From positions 14,431,489 to 14,495,488 of the forward strand of contig NC_026655.2 in assembly GCF_000004075.3 (NCBI RefSeq): a DNA stretch of 64,000 nt, in the 5' to 3' direction. The position numbers and the translations under genes are program-made. This document shows, in pieces, positions 12,518 to 25,613 of the stretch. How positions within the stretch are numbered: the stretch's first letter is position 1; every line of letters begins with the position of its first letter. This DNA comes from Cucumis sativus. Taxonomy: Eukaryota > Streptophyta > Magnoliopsida > Cucurbitales > Cucurbitaceae. The notes beneath the pieces are model-generated. The model had not been told where the DNA came from, made no database searches, and saw only the letters and a program-made list of their open reading frames with translations.

Positions 12518-13890
12518 TCTCCCTTCATCTAACAAACATTACTCTCATTATTTACAATAATCTTTATTCATTTAAAAAAAAAAAGAAAAAAACTAATGCA
12601 TGTCAATACCAACTTGTCCAATAAAAATAAAAAATAAAACCCTATTTGTTTTTTTCTTTTTTCTGTTTAATATTATTATTACGAATATTTTGTCGATATA
12701 ATGTGAAGATAATCGGAGAGATTCAACTTCTTTTGTCATGTTGAGTTGTGAAACTTATGATCATATTGTACATTAAAAGGGTTAATTAAGATAGAGAAGT
12801 GAAGAAGAAAGAATATTTTTCAAAGTGTTAACCAATAAGTTTTTTTGAGCATTTAGAAAAGTTGATGCTTTTAAATGTTTTCTTCTTCCACTATCTTGTT
12901 TTGAGAAGGGGTTTTTTAAAAGATAATTAAAAAAAAACAAATTATTAATAAAAATCTATTACACTCAAATCTCTTTTTTTATAAAATGTAAATATTTTAT
13001 TCATTTTGCTATCTTTTATAATTTTTCTTTTAAAAAAATGATTTTAATTGTTTCTTTTAACAATAAGAAAACATGTAATTTTACTAATTGTTAGTAAGAA
13101 AAAAAAGTTCAAAAAAGAATATTATATATGATTTGAATTAGTTTTAGTTAAAAGATTCAAATTTCTATATTTTTATAGATGTAATAAATAAAAATTAAAT
13201 GACAAAAAGTGAGTTATCACTCAGTTAAATTACCTCATGAAAAAGAGAAAGAATAAGAATGATACCACTCAACAAATTAATACTTCATGCAAATAAATTG
13301 CAAAAATACACTAATAGAAAAAGTAAAAGAGATCGATTAAATTCACAATTATCCCTTAATTAATATATAGGTTGATGATAATATTCCAACACATTATATT
13401 TTATAAACACACAACACTCAACTTAGGCCAACAATACCCGAACCAAATAATTCAATAATACAAGATATAAATATAATGTCCACACACACATAAAACATAG
13501 TCTAATACTTTATTATGGGAAAGCAAGAGGGTAATAAGCCAACTATCTTATTCTCTCTTTGACATAGGTTTAATCAAAATGGAACAACCACTTATGAAAA
13601 AGTGGGCATTAAAATAATATTAGTCCTAGAAAGACAGGCACAATCAAAACCCAAAGTTTTTTTCTTTAGGATTTTCCCACTTCTTTTTCTTCTTCTTCTT
13701 CTTCCTTTTTGGTGGAAGAATATTTCAGATGCATGCGCTATGTTTTAATTGAGTACAAACTAAGCATGAGGAAAAGAAGAAGAAAAAAAAAAACCCTAAA
13801 GTAAAGTGTGTTGTTATTCCCCTTCATACATCATTTCCCTCACCTTCTTCAACCCCATACCCCAAGGAAAGGCCCTTAAAACCCTACACA
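12518..13890. other. Intergenic, AT-rich
   Basis: I see nothing coding here. The segment from 13680 onward becomes pyrimidine-rich and may be upstream regulatory sequence of the MIR171 transcription unit. Confidence 0.5.
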
Positions 13891-13897
13891 AACCCCA

Positions 13898-13905
13898 TTA
13901 TAAAC
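13898..13905 (+). promoter_or_regulatory. Candidate TATA box for pri-MIR171
   Basis: 'ttataaac' sits in C-rich sequence and is followed by a long pyrimidine-rich tract, the usual look of a plant Pol II promoter and leader. It lies about 1.15 kb upstream of the hairpin. A 'tgtgtag' acceptor-like site near 15010, just before the hairpin, would fit a spliced primary transcript. This is inference. Confidence 0.3.
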
Positions 13906-15039
13906 ATCCCATTTCTCTTCTTCCCTTCTCTTCATTATATTCTTCCTTTTTTTTTTTTCCTTTTAATAATCTCTCTTTGTCACCCATCATTGCATATATA
14001 CCACACATCAACACAAAGTTTAATTCATTACTTCTATTCCTCAATCTCCCTTTTTGGGGTCCAAATTTGAGCTCCCTTTTCACAACCCTATTATGTTCTT
14101 TCAATTATATCATTTCCCACTCTTTCATGCTCTAACTTCAAATCTTAGGTTTTGTCCATTTATATGCTTTTATAATTTCATTCAAATTCATGATTCTTGT
14201 ATTTCTCAAGTATATCTTGTTGAATCTTATTGTTTGGAGGTTATATATATGAATTTTCTAAATGATGTTGATGTTGATGTTGATGTCGGTTTCTTTGAAT
14301 TCTTGCTTTTTATTGTTGTTGAGGCTAAGGATCAGAGAAATTGAAGACTCTATTTTTTTTCTCATATTCTATCGTTATTAGAGTGCAATATAATTGTGCA
14401 ATTACAAAAAAGTTTTGGAGAATCAAGAGTCATCCTCTTTATTAGCTCAAGTGATTTACACCTATTATGTCTTGTGATATCCTTTGTAGGGCTTGGCTTT
14501 TGTCAAATCGATTATTGTCTTAGTATATATATTTATATTTTGTTTCCTTTTTATTTTCTCTTGATATCTCTTTATTATTCTTCCCCACCACCACCAACAA
14601 AACCACCAACTCTCTACCTCCTCCAACTCCCACCTGACTCACCTTACCTTTTTTTTTTTCTCCATCTAAAAACATTCCATTTGTTTATTTCCCACCTAAA
14701 AATTAAAAAAAAAATACCAAAAAATTATTCATTTTGTTCTCCTTTTTGGTGCCTGAAAATGGGTCCAATTTTCTGGTATTATTGTTTCATTCAATAATTC
14801 TTTCTTCTTTTTGGTTTGGTAAGTGGACACCTTTTCGTACCCAAAAAGAGAATTTGCTTTACTTAACATAAGAACCCTCTCTCCTTTTCCCCCTTTCTTC
14901 ATGTCTATTGGGGTTTTTCAGATTCATGATTGTTCTTTCTTTTCCTTTTTCTCTGGGTTTCTACTGTTTTGATCTGCATATATATACATATGTGTGTGTT
15001 TTTGTGTAGTCAAGGAATGAAGCCTAGGAGGGATTTGGT

Positions 15040-15150
15040 ACGAAAATCATAAAGCGATATTGGTGAGGTTCAATCCGAAGATGGATTTTACAACGATTGT
15101 GAAGTACGATCTCTGATTGAGCCGCGCCAATATCACTTTTGTATTATATT
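15040..15150 (+). ncRNA. MIR171 microRNA precursor
   Basis: The 3' arm at 15114-15134 begins TGATTGAGCCGCGCCAA, the canonical plant miR171 sequence. The 5' arm at 15056-15076 (GATATTGGTGAGGTTCAA...) pairs with it with a few mismatches and G:U pairs, giving the expected star strand. The loop is about 37 nt. The stem extends outward through AAAG/CTTT. By established knowledge miR171 guides cleavage of HAM/SCL6-type GRAS transcription-factor mRNAs that maintain shoot meristems. The mature strand matches over its full 21 nt. The open frame starting inside it (about 15117-15452) is not a protein gene. Confidence 0.95.
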
Positions 15151-15704
15151 GCCTTTCTTCTTCTATAGGGTTTTTCTATTTCATTCGAACCCTAATTTTT
15201 TGTTTTTTTTTTATTGTTTTTCTCAACCAACACACGGATATCAGAAAGGTTAGTATATGTGACCCCATGGTATATAACCAATATTTAAACTATACTCAAG
15301 TTACTAATTTATTTTTCTTTCTTTTATCACTTTTTTCCACACCACAGCCAGTTAATCATCATGATCATCAGCACAACGCGCTTAATCTGATCACAAACGT
15401 GCCATCAGTTGTTGAATGTGGACCTTTTAAAGTACATCAAGCTGATCTTTGATTTGATAACCAAGCAAAAACTAAGGTATGTCAATATGATCTGCTACTA
15501 TTTAAACGTACCATACGTCTTCCTATGTTTATATGTGAATGCATGAATATAAAGTATATACAAAATGTGAATTGAAGTCCCAATTAAACCATTGATCTGC
15601 CTTTTAATTCTTTCTTCCTCTCTTCCTTTTCTAGAATTTGGTATAATATTCCGTGTTCGAAAATAACGCAATAAATAAATATTTCACCTAACTTTGTAAT
15701 TAAT
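15151..15704. other. Downstream part of MIR171 unit / intergenic
   Basis: Pyrimidine-rich sequence and a weak open frame continue to about 15450. This is probably the 3' part of the primary transcript and its introns. No protein domain is seen. Confidence 0.35.
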
Positions 15705-15900
15705 TATATGTATAGCAAAAATTTAAAAATATTTACAGATATAATAAAATAGATAGATTTCTACACATAACACAGTGTCCCAAATAGACTTTTGAAAGCT
15801 AAAATCTAACTTTTGCTATAAATATATAAATTATTTTACATCGTATCATTTCTGTCAGTACTTTAGATTTAATAGTTATATTTGCAACTATTTATTTATT
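15705..15900. repeat. Dispersed 'gatagac/ctatc' repeat copy, diverged
   Basis: The edges are 'tagcaaaaatttaaaaata' and 'atagttatatttgcaac', with 'aatagatagatttctac' in the centre. It is older and more diverged than the copy at 10.8 kb. Confidence 0.45.
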
Positions 15901-17900
15901 TTGTTTATTTTTCATTTTATCCTTTACCTTTTAGATATGGAGTCCTTTTAGTAGCCCTTCTGTTAGTATTTCAAAATCAAACTTGAAAAATATAGTTCTA
16001 ATTAAATGCTACTCTTTACAATCCTCATATTATGTTATAGTAATCAATAGAATACTTTACTAGTACTGTTAAATGTGGCTGTATAATGATTACTCTATAC
16101 ATTTTGCTTAATTTATTTTTCAGTTTACACGATTGTCAACCAATGTTACAGAACAACTATTTAAGATTTAGGTGTCAAGAAAATTCGTAGGAAATTAATT
16201 TAAAGGTAAAATTTATCAATAATATAATATTAGATTTTTATTTTAAGCAAAGTTACTATAATTAATTAGTAATGATTTTGTTTATGGTACAAATAATTAA
16301 ATGTGGGCTTAATGCACTGTATCTTTCATCTTCATCATTTTTTTCCCCTTCTAAATTAACTTAAGAATTACACACAACAAATAATAGATAAATAAACTTT
16401 CTCCAAAAAGAATTAGATAAATAAACATTTGATAAATGGATGTATGTTTCTGTATTTTTTAACATTTTGTTGTTCGTAATAACAAAAAAAATTGAGTATT
16501 ATATATATATATATATATCGATATCAAACAAAAGCTCGACCATTAAGTGGATCGGAATATCTCAATTAGGTTGACATACATTAGTACTGTCATCCTATAT
16601 ACTCAATAGGAGACAAATATGAGTTGTGTTGTTATAAAAGAAACAATGTATAAAGGAGAGATGGAGTGGAGCTTAGAACGTTGATAAATACAACGAAAAG
16701 AGGCTAGAAAAAAACCTTCCAAACAAGAAAGAATAGACCTCAAATGTCGCTCATAAATAGAGTTACAATTTGTTGAAAGGTTCGAAACCAATTAAGTCAT
16801 CACTCGAATCTAATATGGGTTGTGGCCAATAGTTGGAGACAATCGTTATGGACTTCTCAATGGATACCAATTAAAAGTTGTCATTTGCAAAGTATTTTGA
16901 CAACATGAGTTGGAACGTGAGATTCTCAACATGCAGATTTTAGATTTTCTTCCATTTTCATATATTTATTTTTGTGTTGAGCTTTGCAAAGAAGAGACAA
17001 CAACAACGAGTAAGGTAGTATAGGGTCTGTTTAATAACGCTTTCATTTCATTTGTTTCATAATCTCTTGATGAGTTATTTTTCTAACATTTTCGCTTAAT
17101 TTTTTTAGTTTATATATAATTTAATTACGTAAAGAATAAAAAAAAATATAGAATTTACTTAAATATAACAATTTATCAATAATTAATATTATCAAATACA
17201 CATAAATTTTGTTGCAAAATTAATCAATATCGTTAGAATTTTAATTTGAAATATTATTTCTCATTCAATTTATTTTTGTCTTAAATGATTTTGATTCAAA
17301 TTCAACTCAATTTTATTATTACATGAATGTCATGGTTGTAAAACATTAAAAATAACGTAAATGATTCTCTTAGTAAAAAAAAATTATAAATGTAAATTTC
17401 TAAGACACAAATATAATAATTTAAAATTTAAAATAATATATAAACATGCCTATTACAGAATTTGAAATTTAAAATTCGAAAATATTTTAAATAAACCTTC
17501 TAACATTTAAGTGAAAATAATATTTAAATTTCAAAATTAAATTAAACATATAAATATAAAAAGTTAATAAATATAAAATAGAAAATAAATATAGCTCAAT
17601 GGGAAAAAAATAAAATTAGATCTAAAATTTGAAAATCAAATAATAAATTAATCTAAACGTTGAAAATTTAAAATTCAAAATTAAATGGAAGATATAGTTA
17701 TGAAAAATTAAGAAAAACAAATTAAAAAATATTAAACATATATATATATGAAAGATTAATAAAAAAACAAATTAAGAAAATATTAAACATGTAAATATGA
17801 AAAATTACCGAAAGAAAAAATTAAGAGAAGATAAGAAATATTAAAAAAGAAAAAAAATGAACTTAAGACCTAATGATCAAAAGCGGATATAGATATGCAT
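15901..17900. other. Intergenic, extremely AT-rich
   Basis: No gene seen. There is an (AT)n run at about 16500-16518. 17040-17880 is almost wholly A/T with many short 'aaaatt' and 'ttaaa' repeats. Confidence 0.6.
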
Positions 17901-17939
17901 GTCTTCTCACCCATTAACAAACTAGAGATTTTAGTGGAA

Positions 17940-18900
17940 ATAGAACTAAATAAAATGGAAAGAGAAATTTGTTATTGCAAATGATGATAAATAATCACTG
18001 TAGCAAGAAAACCGAAACAAAAAATCTAGGGGGAGGGGGTTGGAGGGTTCGAAAGACAGATCAGAGAAGACATAGTAGCACAAGCCATTCACTAATTTCT
18101 TCAAGCTCACCTTTGGCATTAGCAGGATGAAGTTTGATAGGCCACGAGTCTTTGAATGGAAAGAAGGAAAGATTGACGAAGTTGAACCTGAGGATATATA
18201 TATTGATCCAATGATTTTTTGAGGATATATTGATCCAATAATAGATAGAGTAAGAGTAAGAGCAAAAACAGTTGAGGATTTTACCATATTTTGAAGGGTT
18301 GTCTATTTTGTTTTAAAAGAGAGTATAGGCATTTTGTTATGAATCCTTGAAATTTGTCAGATAGTTTCTGAAGATCAACGTGAAAAAGCTTATTGTGAAG
18401 GCTTGCAAGTGCTGAAGCTTCATCTCATCAGCCTCCATGGCCATCCTTTTTCAATAATCTTGTGATTGTTGAAAATCCGGAGGAAGCAATTAAAGGGAAA
18501 AGGTTTGCGGATCAAAATGCAGAGAGTAACGCTCAACTGTCTTGGTGCCGGTGGATTGGCAGCGACGGAGGAGGAGGAGGAGTGCGATTGCGTGGGCATG
18601 CAGTTGGTGTTGGATTGATTGAGGTGAGAGGGGAGGAAGACAGCCACGTAAGGGAGGAAAAGTGTGTGATAATTAGGGCAGAGGGAAAAAGATGACACCT
18701 GAATATTTCAGATCTGGTAGGAGGGTTTGGAAGGGTATCTTGAACGTCATACAATGGCGTCGGCACTTGTTCCTTACTCTCCCAACTGGCGACGATGAGT
18801 TTAGTGTCTTCAGATACACTTTCTTCCGACCATGTCTCTCTCTCAATTGTCCTTTTATGCATTGGAAAATATTTCTTTTCTCGTAGTGTACATCATAATT
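17940..18900. pseudogene. Gene-like fragment, identity unknown
   Basis: Composition rises above the surrounding AT background. Short frames on the plus strand between 18360 and 18700 (for example ADQNAESNAQLSWCRW) and on the minus strand between 17946 and 18287 have mixed, protein-like composition, but stops break every frame. I recognise no domain and cannot place introns. It may be a captured or retroposed gene relic. Confidence 0.25.
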
Positions 18901-19608
18901 GTTATACTTTATATAACCCATAAAAGTAAGATATCAATATGATAAAAATCACAAAATATACTACTCATATTAAATAGTAAGATTGCATGTATATATATTG
19001 ATCATTTTCATTAATGTACAGAATGTGTTTGTTATATATTTAACATTATTTATCATTCCTTTCACAAAAAAAAAAAAAAAAAAAACTATAGATTTCATTT
19101 TAATTTTATCATATTTTATTATAAGATATTTTATATCTCTATCGATGATAAAGTAAGATTAATTATAAACTATATATAGATATAGATTTCGATTAATTTT
19201 TAAAGTTGGATATTTTTTAATTTGACTATTTAAATATTGTTCACCTGTGAACTTATTATTTATTTTTTGGTAAGTTGTAAAATATTTTGAAATGGGAGTT
19301 GAAAAAAAAGTCAAAAAAGAAAATGAAATGGAATGAGCAAATGGGTGTGGGTGTGGGTGTGGGGGGTGTGTGCGTGTGTGTGTGTTTGAGGGTCTCCTAA
19401 ATAAACCGTTTCCCGCTTTCATAGCTAAACCAACCAACCAACCAACCAATTCCGGTGGTCTTTTCTGTCAAATTCTCTTTCACTCCCTCAATTTCTTCCC
19501 TGTTTTTCCAAACCCTAAACACTCTCTGCTCTTCAAATATTTCATTACTTTAATCTCAAATCCTCCACTATTATTCCTCAATATTCAATCTCATCATATT
19601 TATTCTTC
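18901..19608. other. Spacer and 5' region of the U11/U12-25K gene
   Basis: An A-tract lies at 19067-19085 and a GT-rich run at 19340-19386. From about 19460 the sequence is C/T-rich and carries a telo-box-like 'aaaccctaaa' at 19510-19519, an element frequent upstream of plant growth and RNA-processing genes. It is probably the promoter and 5' UTR of the next gene. No clear TATA box is seen. Confidence 0.45.
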
Positions 19609-20888
19609 ATGTCTCACATTGAACCCATTGTCCCCGATTCTTGCTGTATTTCTCCTCGCTTTCATAGCAACAGTTTTCGCCGCTCTCTTCGCTATAATCG
19701 CCTTCCGCCCCAGCTCCTCCGACTCTCCGTCTTGAAATTGGACGGTTCTTCTTTTGGTAACTATTCCCTCTTTTTTTTTTTTTTTCTATTCATTTCCCCT
19801 ACGTACCTCGATCTGATTGCAAATCCGAATGTTCCGCTTTCGATGTATTTGTTTAATTGATAGAGGTGCAAGTTGAAAGGACGGCGACGGTGGCCGCGGT
19901 TAGAGATGCGGTGGAGAGTGTTTTCTGTGAAATGTCGATGAATAAAGAAGATTTCAATATTTCTTGGTACGTTGTTGGGGATTTTGAATACTGAATTCCG
20001 TATATTAATGTATTATATATCTGTGTGTGTGTGTGTGTGTTGAATTGGAAACTGAAACTTATCAATTAAAGTTTGTTCAATTATACTTTATTTGGTTTCA
20101 ATTGTAGGCCACATGTGTGGGGTCATTTTTGCTTATGCTATAAACATTTCAAGCTCATGGACGACAAATCTCGTATTCAACATTTTGGAATTCGTGATGG
20201 TGATCAGGTATTCCCATCTTCTTTTGTTAACTGTTTTGGCTTTCGTTTTTGAAATTCGAACTTAGGTCCCGTTTATTCACCCAAAGGTAATTAATCAACA
20301 GTAATGTAGAAAGCGGGTCAGTTCATTATGTTTGTTGTTATCTACCGTGTTTTGTAATCAGAATGAACTCTAGATGGTAATCAAAATGAACTGTAGCTGT
20401 TAATAAAAATCCAAGAAAGATGCTAAATCTGATTATGCTTGAAAATAATGAATGACACACTACTTCTTATCCTTTTTATCTCTCACATTTACCGTTAGTA
20501 TTAGAAAAGGTAAAGACAATTTTAATTAATAAACACAATTGAAAACAATTCAATTTAATTGCGATTCAGACAAATTACATTCAATGCATCAAACGGAATC
20601 CCAATATGATTAAACTCGTTTTCATTAGGGATTAGTAAAGGTGGCCTTAATGGATTTAATTTCTTGTTATCCACTTGTTTCACGTTAAAGAGAAAAAAAA
20701 AAAAAAAAAGATGAAAACCATTCATGAAAAACAAGTATAATCTTCAAAAAGCCAAATTGGTTGATCAAATTAAACGATTATTTCTCTGTTTGATCTGTTG
20801 TTTGTGACATTTGAGTATTAATGAGTTATATGCTGGTTCCCTTATGCAGCTGCATTTTGTGGAATTGAGATGTCCCATAGAAGAATAA
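19609..20888 (+). CDS. SNRNP25: U11/U12 small nuclear ribonucleoprotein 25 kDa protein
   Basis: This is a component of the U11/U12 di-snRNP, which recognises U12-type introns in the nucleus. There are four exons: 19609-19756, 19864-19966, 20108-20207 and 20850-20888. All introns are GT-AG, and the exons sum to 390 nt, giving 129 residues. The basic N-terminus (about 1-50) precedes a ubiquitin-like domain. In that domain VQVERTATVAAVRDAVESV aligns with the family's 'VVVxxxATVxDLKxAI' strand-helix, and ISWPHVWGHFCL followed by HFGIRDGDQLHF matches the conserved ISWxYVW and YGIRNxD blocks. The length fits the family. The start is the first ATG of the frame that opens into the spliced product. 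The neighbours are unrelated. I am confident of the identity and the splice sites, less so of the UTRs. Confidence 0.93.
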
Positions 20889-22568
20889 ATAGATATGTGT
20901 AGAAAGAAATATAGAAAGATTGAAGAGATGAACGGCTTCTGGTATAAAGTGGTCAGAAGGTTTTGGGCGTGAATTATTATTATAAATTGGTTTCATGATG
21001 TATCTTTTTTCTTCTATTTCCACTGTACTTTTCCTTTGTTTGAATTCAAAAATATAATCCATTAGAAGACCAGTCTCTAAGGTACTTAAATTGCTTTAAG
21101 AGAAAAACAGAAGACAGAATGGCGATCATACTCTTCTTTGTTTTTTCATCTCAGATGGTGAATCTCATTGCCTTGTCTAACTAACTTGGTGCATGTGTAA
21201 GGAACTATTTGGTTTGAAATGTTTTTCTAAGAGTGTTTGCTTATCTATTTGTTTTCTGTTTCTTTGCAAGGTGTGTTTACTAACTTTCTTTTGTGTCTAA
21301 AAATTAAGAAAATTTGATAGTGAAAAAAGAAACTTTCTAAGAGTAGGTTTTGTTTTTCAAAAACAGAAAACAAAATCAATTACTAAACACACATGTATAG
21401 TTTTGTTTGTAATAATTAAAAAACATAATGTAAAACAGAAAATTGAAATTGTTACTAAATAAGGTTATAATTGTTTGAAATTTGACGAAGATTACACTTT
21501 TACAAAGATGAAAAGCAGAGCAAAAAATTAAGAGTAAATAGACTTTATTTTCAAAAAAACAAAAAACCAAAATTCAAATTTATTATCCCAGGGAGCTTCA
21601 GTAGAATGCTATTCCTTCTTAGTTTTAAATTTGAAAAAGATTGATTCAATCGAAATTGCACAAAGGTTTTTTTTTTTTCTTTTTCTTTTTTTTTCTAGCC
21701 CTCTAGATTGTTATACATACATACATATACATATATATATATATATATAGAACTAGTGCCTTCCAATTGATTATTGGAATGTGCGAGAAATAATACTAAA
21801 AAATTGCTCTAATACTATATTAAAACCGACACTATACAAAATAAAAAATAATAATAAAGTTAGATCTATAAAATTTTAATGATTTAATATTTTATAGCTT
21901 AAAAAAAACAAAGGTGGAGAACTTTTGATATATAGACATGAATCAGAATGAGCATGACTGAGACTGACCACCAACAGCTCTTTTTCTCTTGAAGATTATG
22001 GTAAAAGATTTGAAATACATGGTTACTAAGATCTTTGAAACAATGATTGATAGAATAATTAAAGGTAGATAAGATTCGTTTGTTGTAATGGGCCACATTA
22101 AAGAAATAAACATGATTAGAAGCATCTTTGTATAAAGTTAATTATTCTTGATTGCTGATCAAAAAAGAACGGTGTTAACATACCTCAGAAACAATGCATA
22201 AAAAAAAAAAAAAAAACTGATTGGACAAACTAAGAATGGAGTTCCTCATAGAAAGGAAAGCTTAATATTTTCCCATAAATGTTCAAGAAAGATACAATGA
22301 CAGTGACTCCAAATATGACAATCTTCAAACTGAAAGATCCTGGCTACCTAAAGTTTTCATTGTCACTTACATGGTAAAAGCAGATCCACAAAGGAAGATC
22401 CAATAATTTCCTCTCCTATTCTACCTCTGGTTTTGGCTAGTATTTGAATAGAATAGGACACTAAACATGTTTTAGTTTGTTGTATTATCTAACCAAATCT
22501 GATTAGCTATCGTCAAGATTTCCGATCTTTGTTTACTAGTCGTAATCAGAGAGAGATTATGGGACTGA
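20889..22568. other. Convergent 3' intergenic region
   Basis: This lies between the 3' ends of the snRNP gene (+) and the kinase gene (-), and probably includes both 3' UTRs. There is an (AT)n run at about 21727-21749 and an A-tract at 22201-22216. No coding sequence is seen. Confidence 0.55.
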
Positions 22569-25500
22569 TCACCTTACATGCTGCTTTCCAGTGTTCAATG
22601 GAGAAGCTCTGAAGCTTTGGGTGTAGGTTAGTCCTTCGGGTTTCTTCTTGCGCCTCCCTTGTGAAGATGAGCGGCAGTGAGATGTTAGGATGGCGAGGTC
22701 GTTGAGATCTTGTAGTGGAGTCAAAATCTTCACGACTTCGTCCATGGTTGGACGTAGTTTTGGGTCCCTGCTGAGGCAACTGCAAGCAAGCTGGGAGACT
22801 TTCTGCACACCTTTAATGGAATAGTTAAATTCCAAGCGGGGATCTACTATTTGATATAGCTTTCTTTTATCAGCTAAATATGGTCGAGCCCATGTGACAA
22901 GGTTTTGTTCTCCGCTTGGACGTTTCTTGTCCATGGATCTTCTCCCTGTTACAATCTCGAGAAGCACAACACCAAAGCTATAAACATCATTCTTCGATGT
23001 CAGATGTCCTGTAATCCAATCAACAAAAGTTGGAAGTTATTGAAAGATATCTGTTACTAACTATCGTCGAGAAAATAAGAAAATACATGCTCTATGAGTC
23101 ACCTCGGAGTTTAAAAGTAACAAGGAGAACAAAGACAAGACGATACTAAAACTGGTGGATTCTCATCTCTCAGAACTTGAGCTGTGAATCTGACATGAGA
23201 AAGTTTTCATGCTTTTCCAAACAAAAAAATCAGGAATGTTTTTCCTCTGCTTTCCAAACTTAACCTTAGCTCATCATTTGTAAGATTTAGATGGTGACAT
23301 AAGCTCTACTATCCACTCTTATATAACCATTTGATCAATCAGCTTATAAGGTTCATCCAGCTACTACCAATGGCATATCATTTGGACCTATGGAAAAAAA
23401 CGACTAGTTTGCATGGAGAGCTCATGGAGTTTAATCCTTGCCAATCTAGATAGTAGAGAGGAGAACCTAAGTATTAAGGATAGCTACATTTCCAGCAGTT
23501 GATTGACTATGTGAGTTCAACATTATTTAAGGTTAATTATTGACTACAATTTTTCCACAAAGGCTCGCACAAATGATTTAGTATAAAGGGGTTTCATCTA
23601 GTTAAAACAAATACTACAGAAATCTACCTGTCATTACATATTCAGGAGCAGCATAGCCATATGTCCCAATTACCCTGGTAGAAACATGTGTTTTGTCTCC
23701 TTGAGGCCCAGCTTTTGCAAAACCAAAATCAGAAAGCTTGGCATTGTAATCCTGTAAAATCAATGTCATTTGTACAATGAGATAAATAAATGAATTAAAA
23801 TGTTTTGACCATTGCCATTTGAAGCATACCGAATCAAGCAATATATTGGATGTCTTAAAATCTCTGTAGATAACAGGTACTGGGCCACTATGGAGAAAGG
23901 CCAATCCCTTCGCCGCTCCAAGGGCAATCTTAATCCTATTGGACCATGGAAGAGGAATAGTTCCTGCAATAGTCATGAAGATAAGCATCTGTGCCCTATA
24001 AGTAGTCTCTGACTAAGACGGCTGTTGATCGAAATTCCAAAAGGGCCTCTCGAGATTAAGTAACTCAATCTATTGATATTTTGGAGAACAAAAGTATATT
24101 AATGGAATTCTTATTGCTTATAAAAATTCAAGTATCACAACGAAATATGTTCATTTGACAAATAAGTTCATTGTGTTGGTTTCTGAAAACTGAATGGGAG
24201 AACTAGTGAAAAAGAACGAGAAAGAGATTCTTACTTCTGAAAAGATGGTTCTCAAGACTTCCACGGCTCATAAACTCGTAAACAAGCAAACGTTGATCAT
24301 CTTCGTTACAGTAACCTATAAGCTTAACAAGATTTGGATGGTGAAGTTGTCCGAGAAAGGCAACCTCAGCCTGTAACCGAGGAAATATGTTACATTAGCA
24401 AATTTTTAGCACTCTCCAACAGGTCCCCTTTATAAGATAAGTCTTTACGAACCCAAAGCAGAAAGTTTTACTAACCACCCATTCTCTGTGGCCTTGAAGA
24501 CCATCAAGTTTCAAGCTCTTAACAGCTACTGTAATTCCTGATCCGGGTTTTGCAGGGGCTGTCCCATTCTCCTCAATCCATCCTTTAAAGACAAATCCGA
24601 ATCCACCTTCCCCAAGAATACTATCAGGTCTAAAGTTTCCAGTTGCTGCCTTGAGCTCATAAAAAGTGAACTGAAGCAGTTTGCTTGATTTTTTATTATC
24701 CGATTGTGATGGATTGGCATTATCAGAGACTAGCTCAACTTCATTCAAGGTACAGAGATCCCTGTTGCTAGCATTTAAATACCGTGTTTCGGTAGCTGCA
24801 ATGACAAAAAGTGAATATCTGCTTAATAACAATAAGTCTTCCTTTCACAGACTACAAAAAAAACATGATTGTTTGAATTGAAGAACTAGTTCCGCAAAAC
24901 TTTGCCATAGATAAATATGAAAAGACAACCAAAGGACAAATTTTTTGCAGCATCAAGATTCAGATCTAATAGTGCATTAGACTAGTTCCAGCAGCCACAC
25001 TAATCTTCTTCAAAGGCACAAGCAGATGGGTATCGAGATTTAGTGGTAGCCACAACAGAAAAACGTGATCATAGTGGAATCAGTGGAAATACACTTTGGG
25101 ATCTGTAATCTTGGCTGCAAATGCTTAATGCATCAATGAAAATTCTTTTACGAAACACCCACTTCTTCAGATTAACGGGCTAAAGAATAAAAAACTTTGC
25201 AGCTTTTAGTGAGGAACCAGAAGCTGAGGGGATAAATAGTTGACACCCATTTTAAGATATCAGTAAATCAAACCACTTTAATGTGCCAGAGAGAAAAGGC
25301 GATGGAGAAACAAAGTGATGAAAGTGTAAATGAACTCATCAAAAACAGTCCGCGATACTGGTGCAAATTGAGCACTATAAGGCATGGAAACAAAGTTTCA
25401 AGCCAAAAACTCAAAATTTGGCAGTAGACACCCCAGATAGAACCCATAAATGCAAATATAAAACCAAATAAAGGAAAGAAATGGTTTGTTACCAGAATCA

Positions 25501-25613
25501 TAAACTAGGCTAGTTCGAGGAATGGTATTTGGAGAGTCTCTGGAAACAGAGGATTTGCAAACACCAGAAACAGTACGAGTCAAAACACCCCAACAACCAC
25601 ACCTTTTCTCCAT
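22569..25613 (-). CDS. Receptor-like cytoplasmic kinase, RLCK-VII / PBS1-like (PBL34-36 type)
   Basis: This is a cytoplasmic Ser/Thr kinase acting below plasma-membrane receptors. Six exons on the minus strand (25613-25493, 24795-24476, 24370-24235, 23963-23830, 23751-23628, 23008-22569) sum to 1,275 nt, giving 424 residues, with GT-AG introns and consistent phases. Landmarks are the Gly-rich loop GEGGFG at 102-107, VAIK-type Lys133, catalytic YRDFKTSN at 225-232 (Asp227), DFG at 245-247, and the activation segment ending APE at 272-274. The block [15 protein letters not shown] is typical of the PBL34/35/36 branch. The start MEKRCGCWG was chosen because kinases of this branch begin with a short Cys-rich leader. 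There is no Gly at position 2, so myristoylation is not expected, while Cys5 and Cys7 could be acylated (inference). The frame stays open upstream to an ATG at 25874. DFGFAK replaces the usual DFGLAK. Confidence 0.92.

Noticed and set aside
13806..14797. Series of open frames of 90-130 codons before MIR171
   Set aside because: Translations are Phe, Leu, Ser and Pro rich by-products of C/T tracts, with no domain. They are better explained as leader or promoter sequence.
15117..15452. 111-codon frame overlapping the MIR171 mature strand
   Set aside because: It starts inside the microRNA arm, is low in coding character and has no domain.
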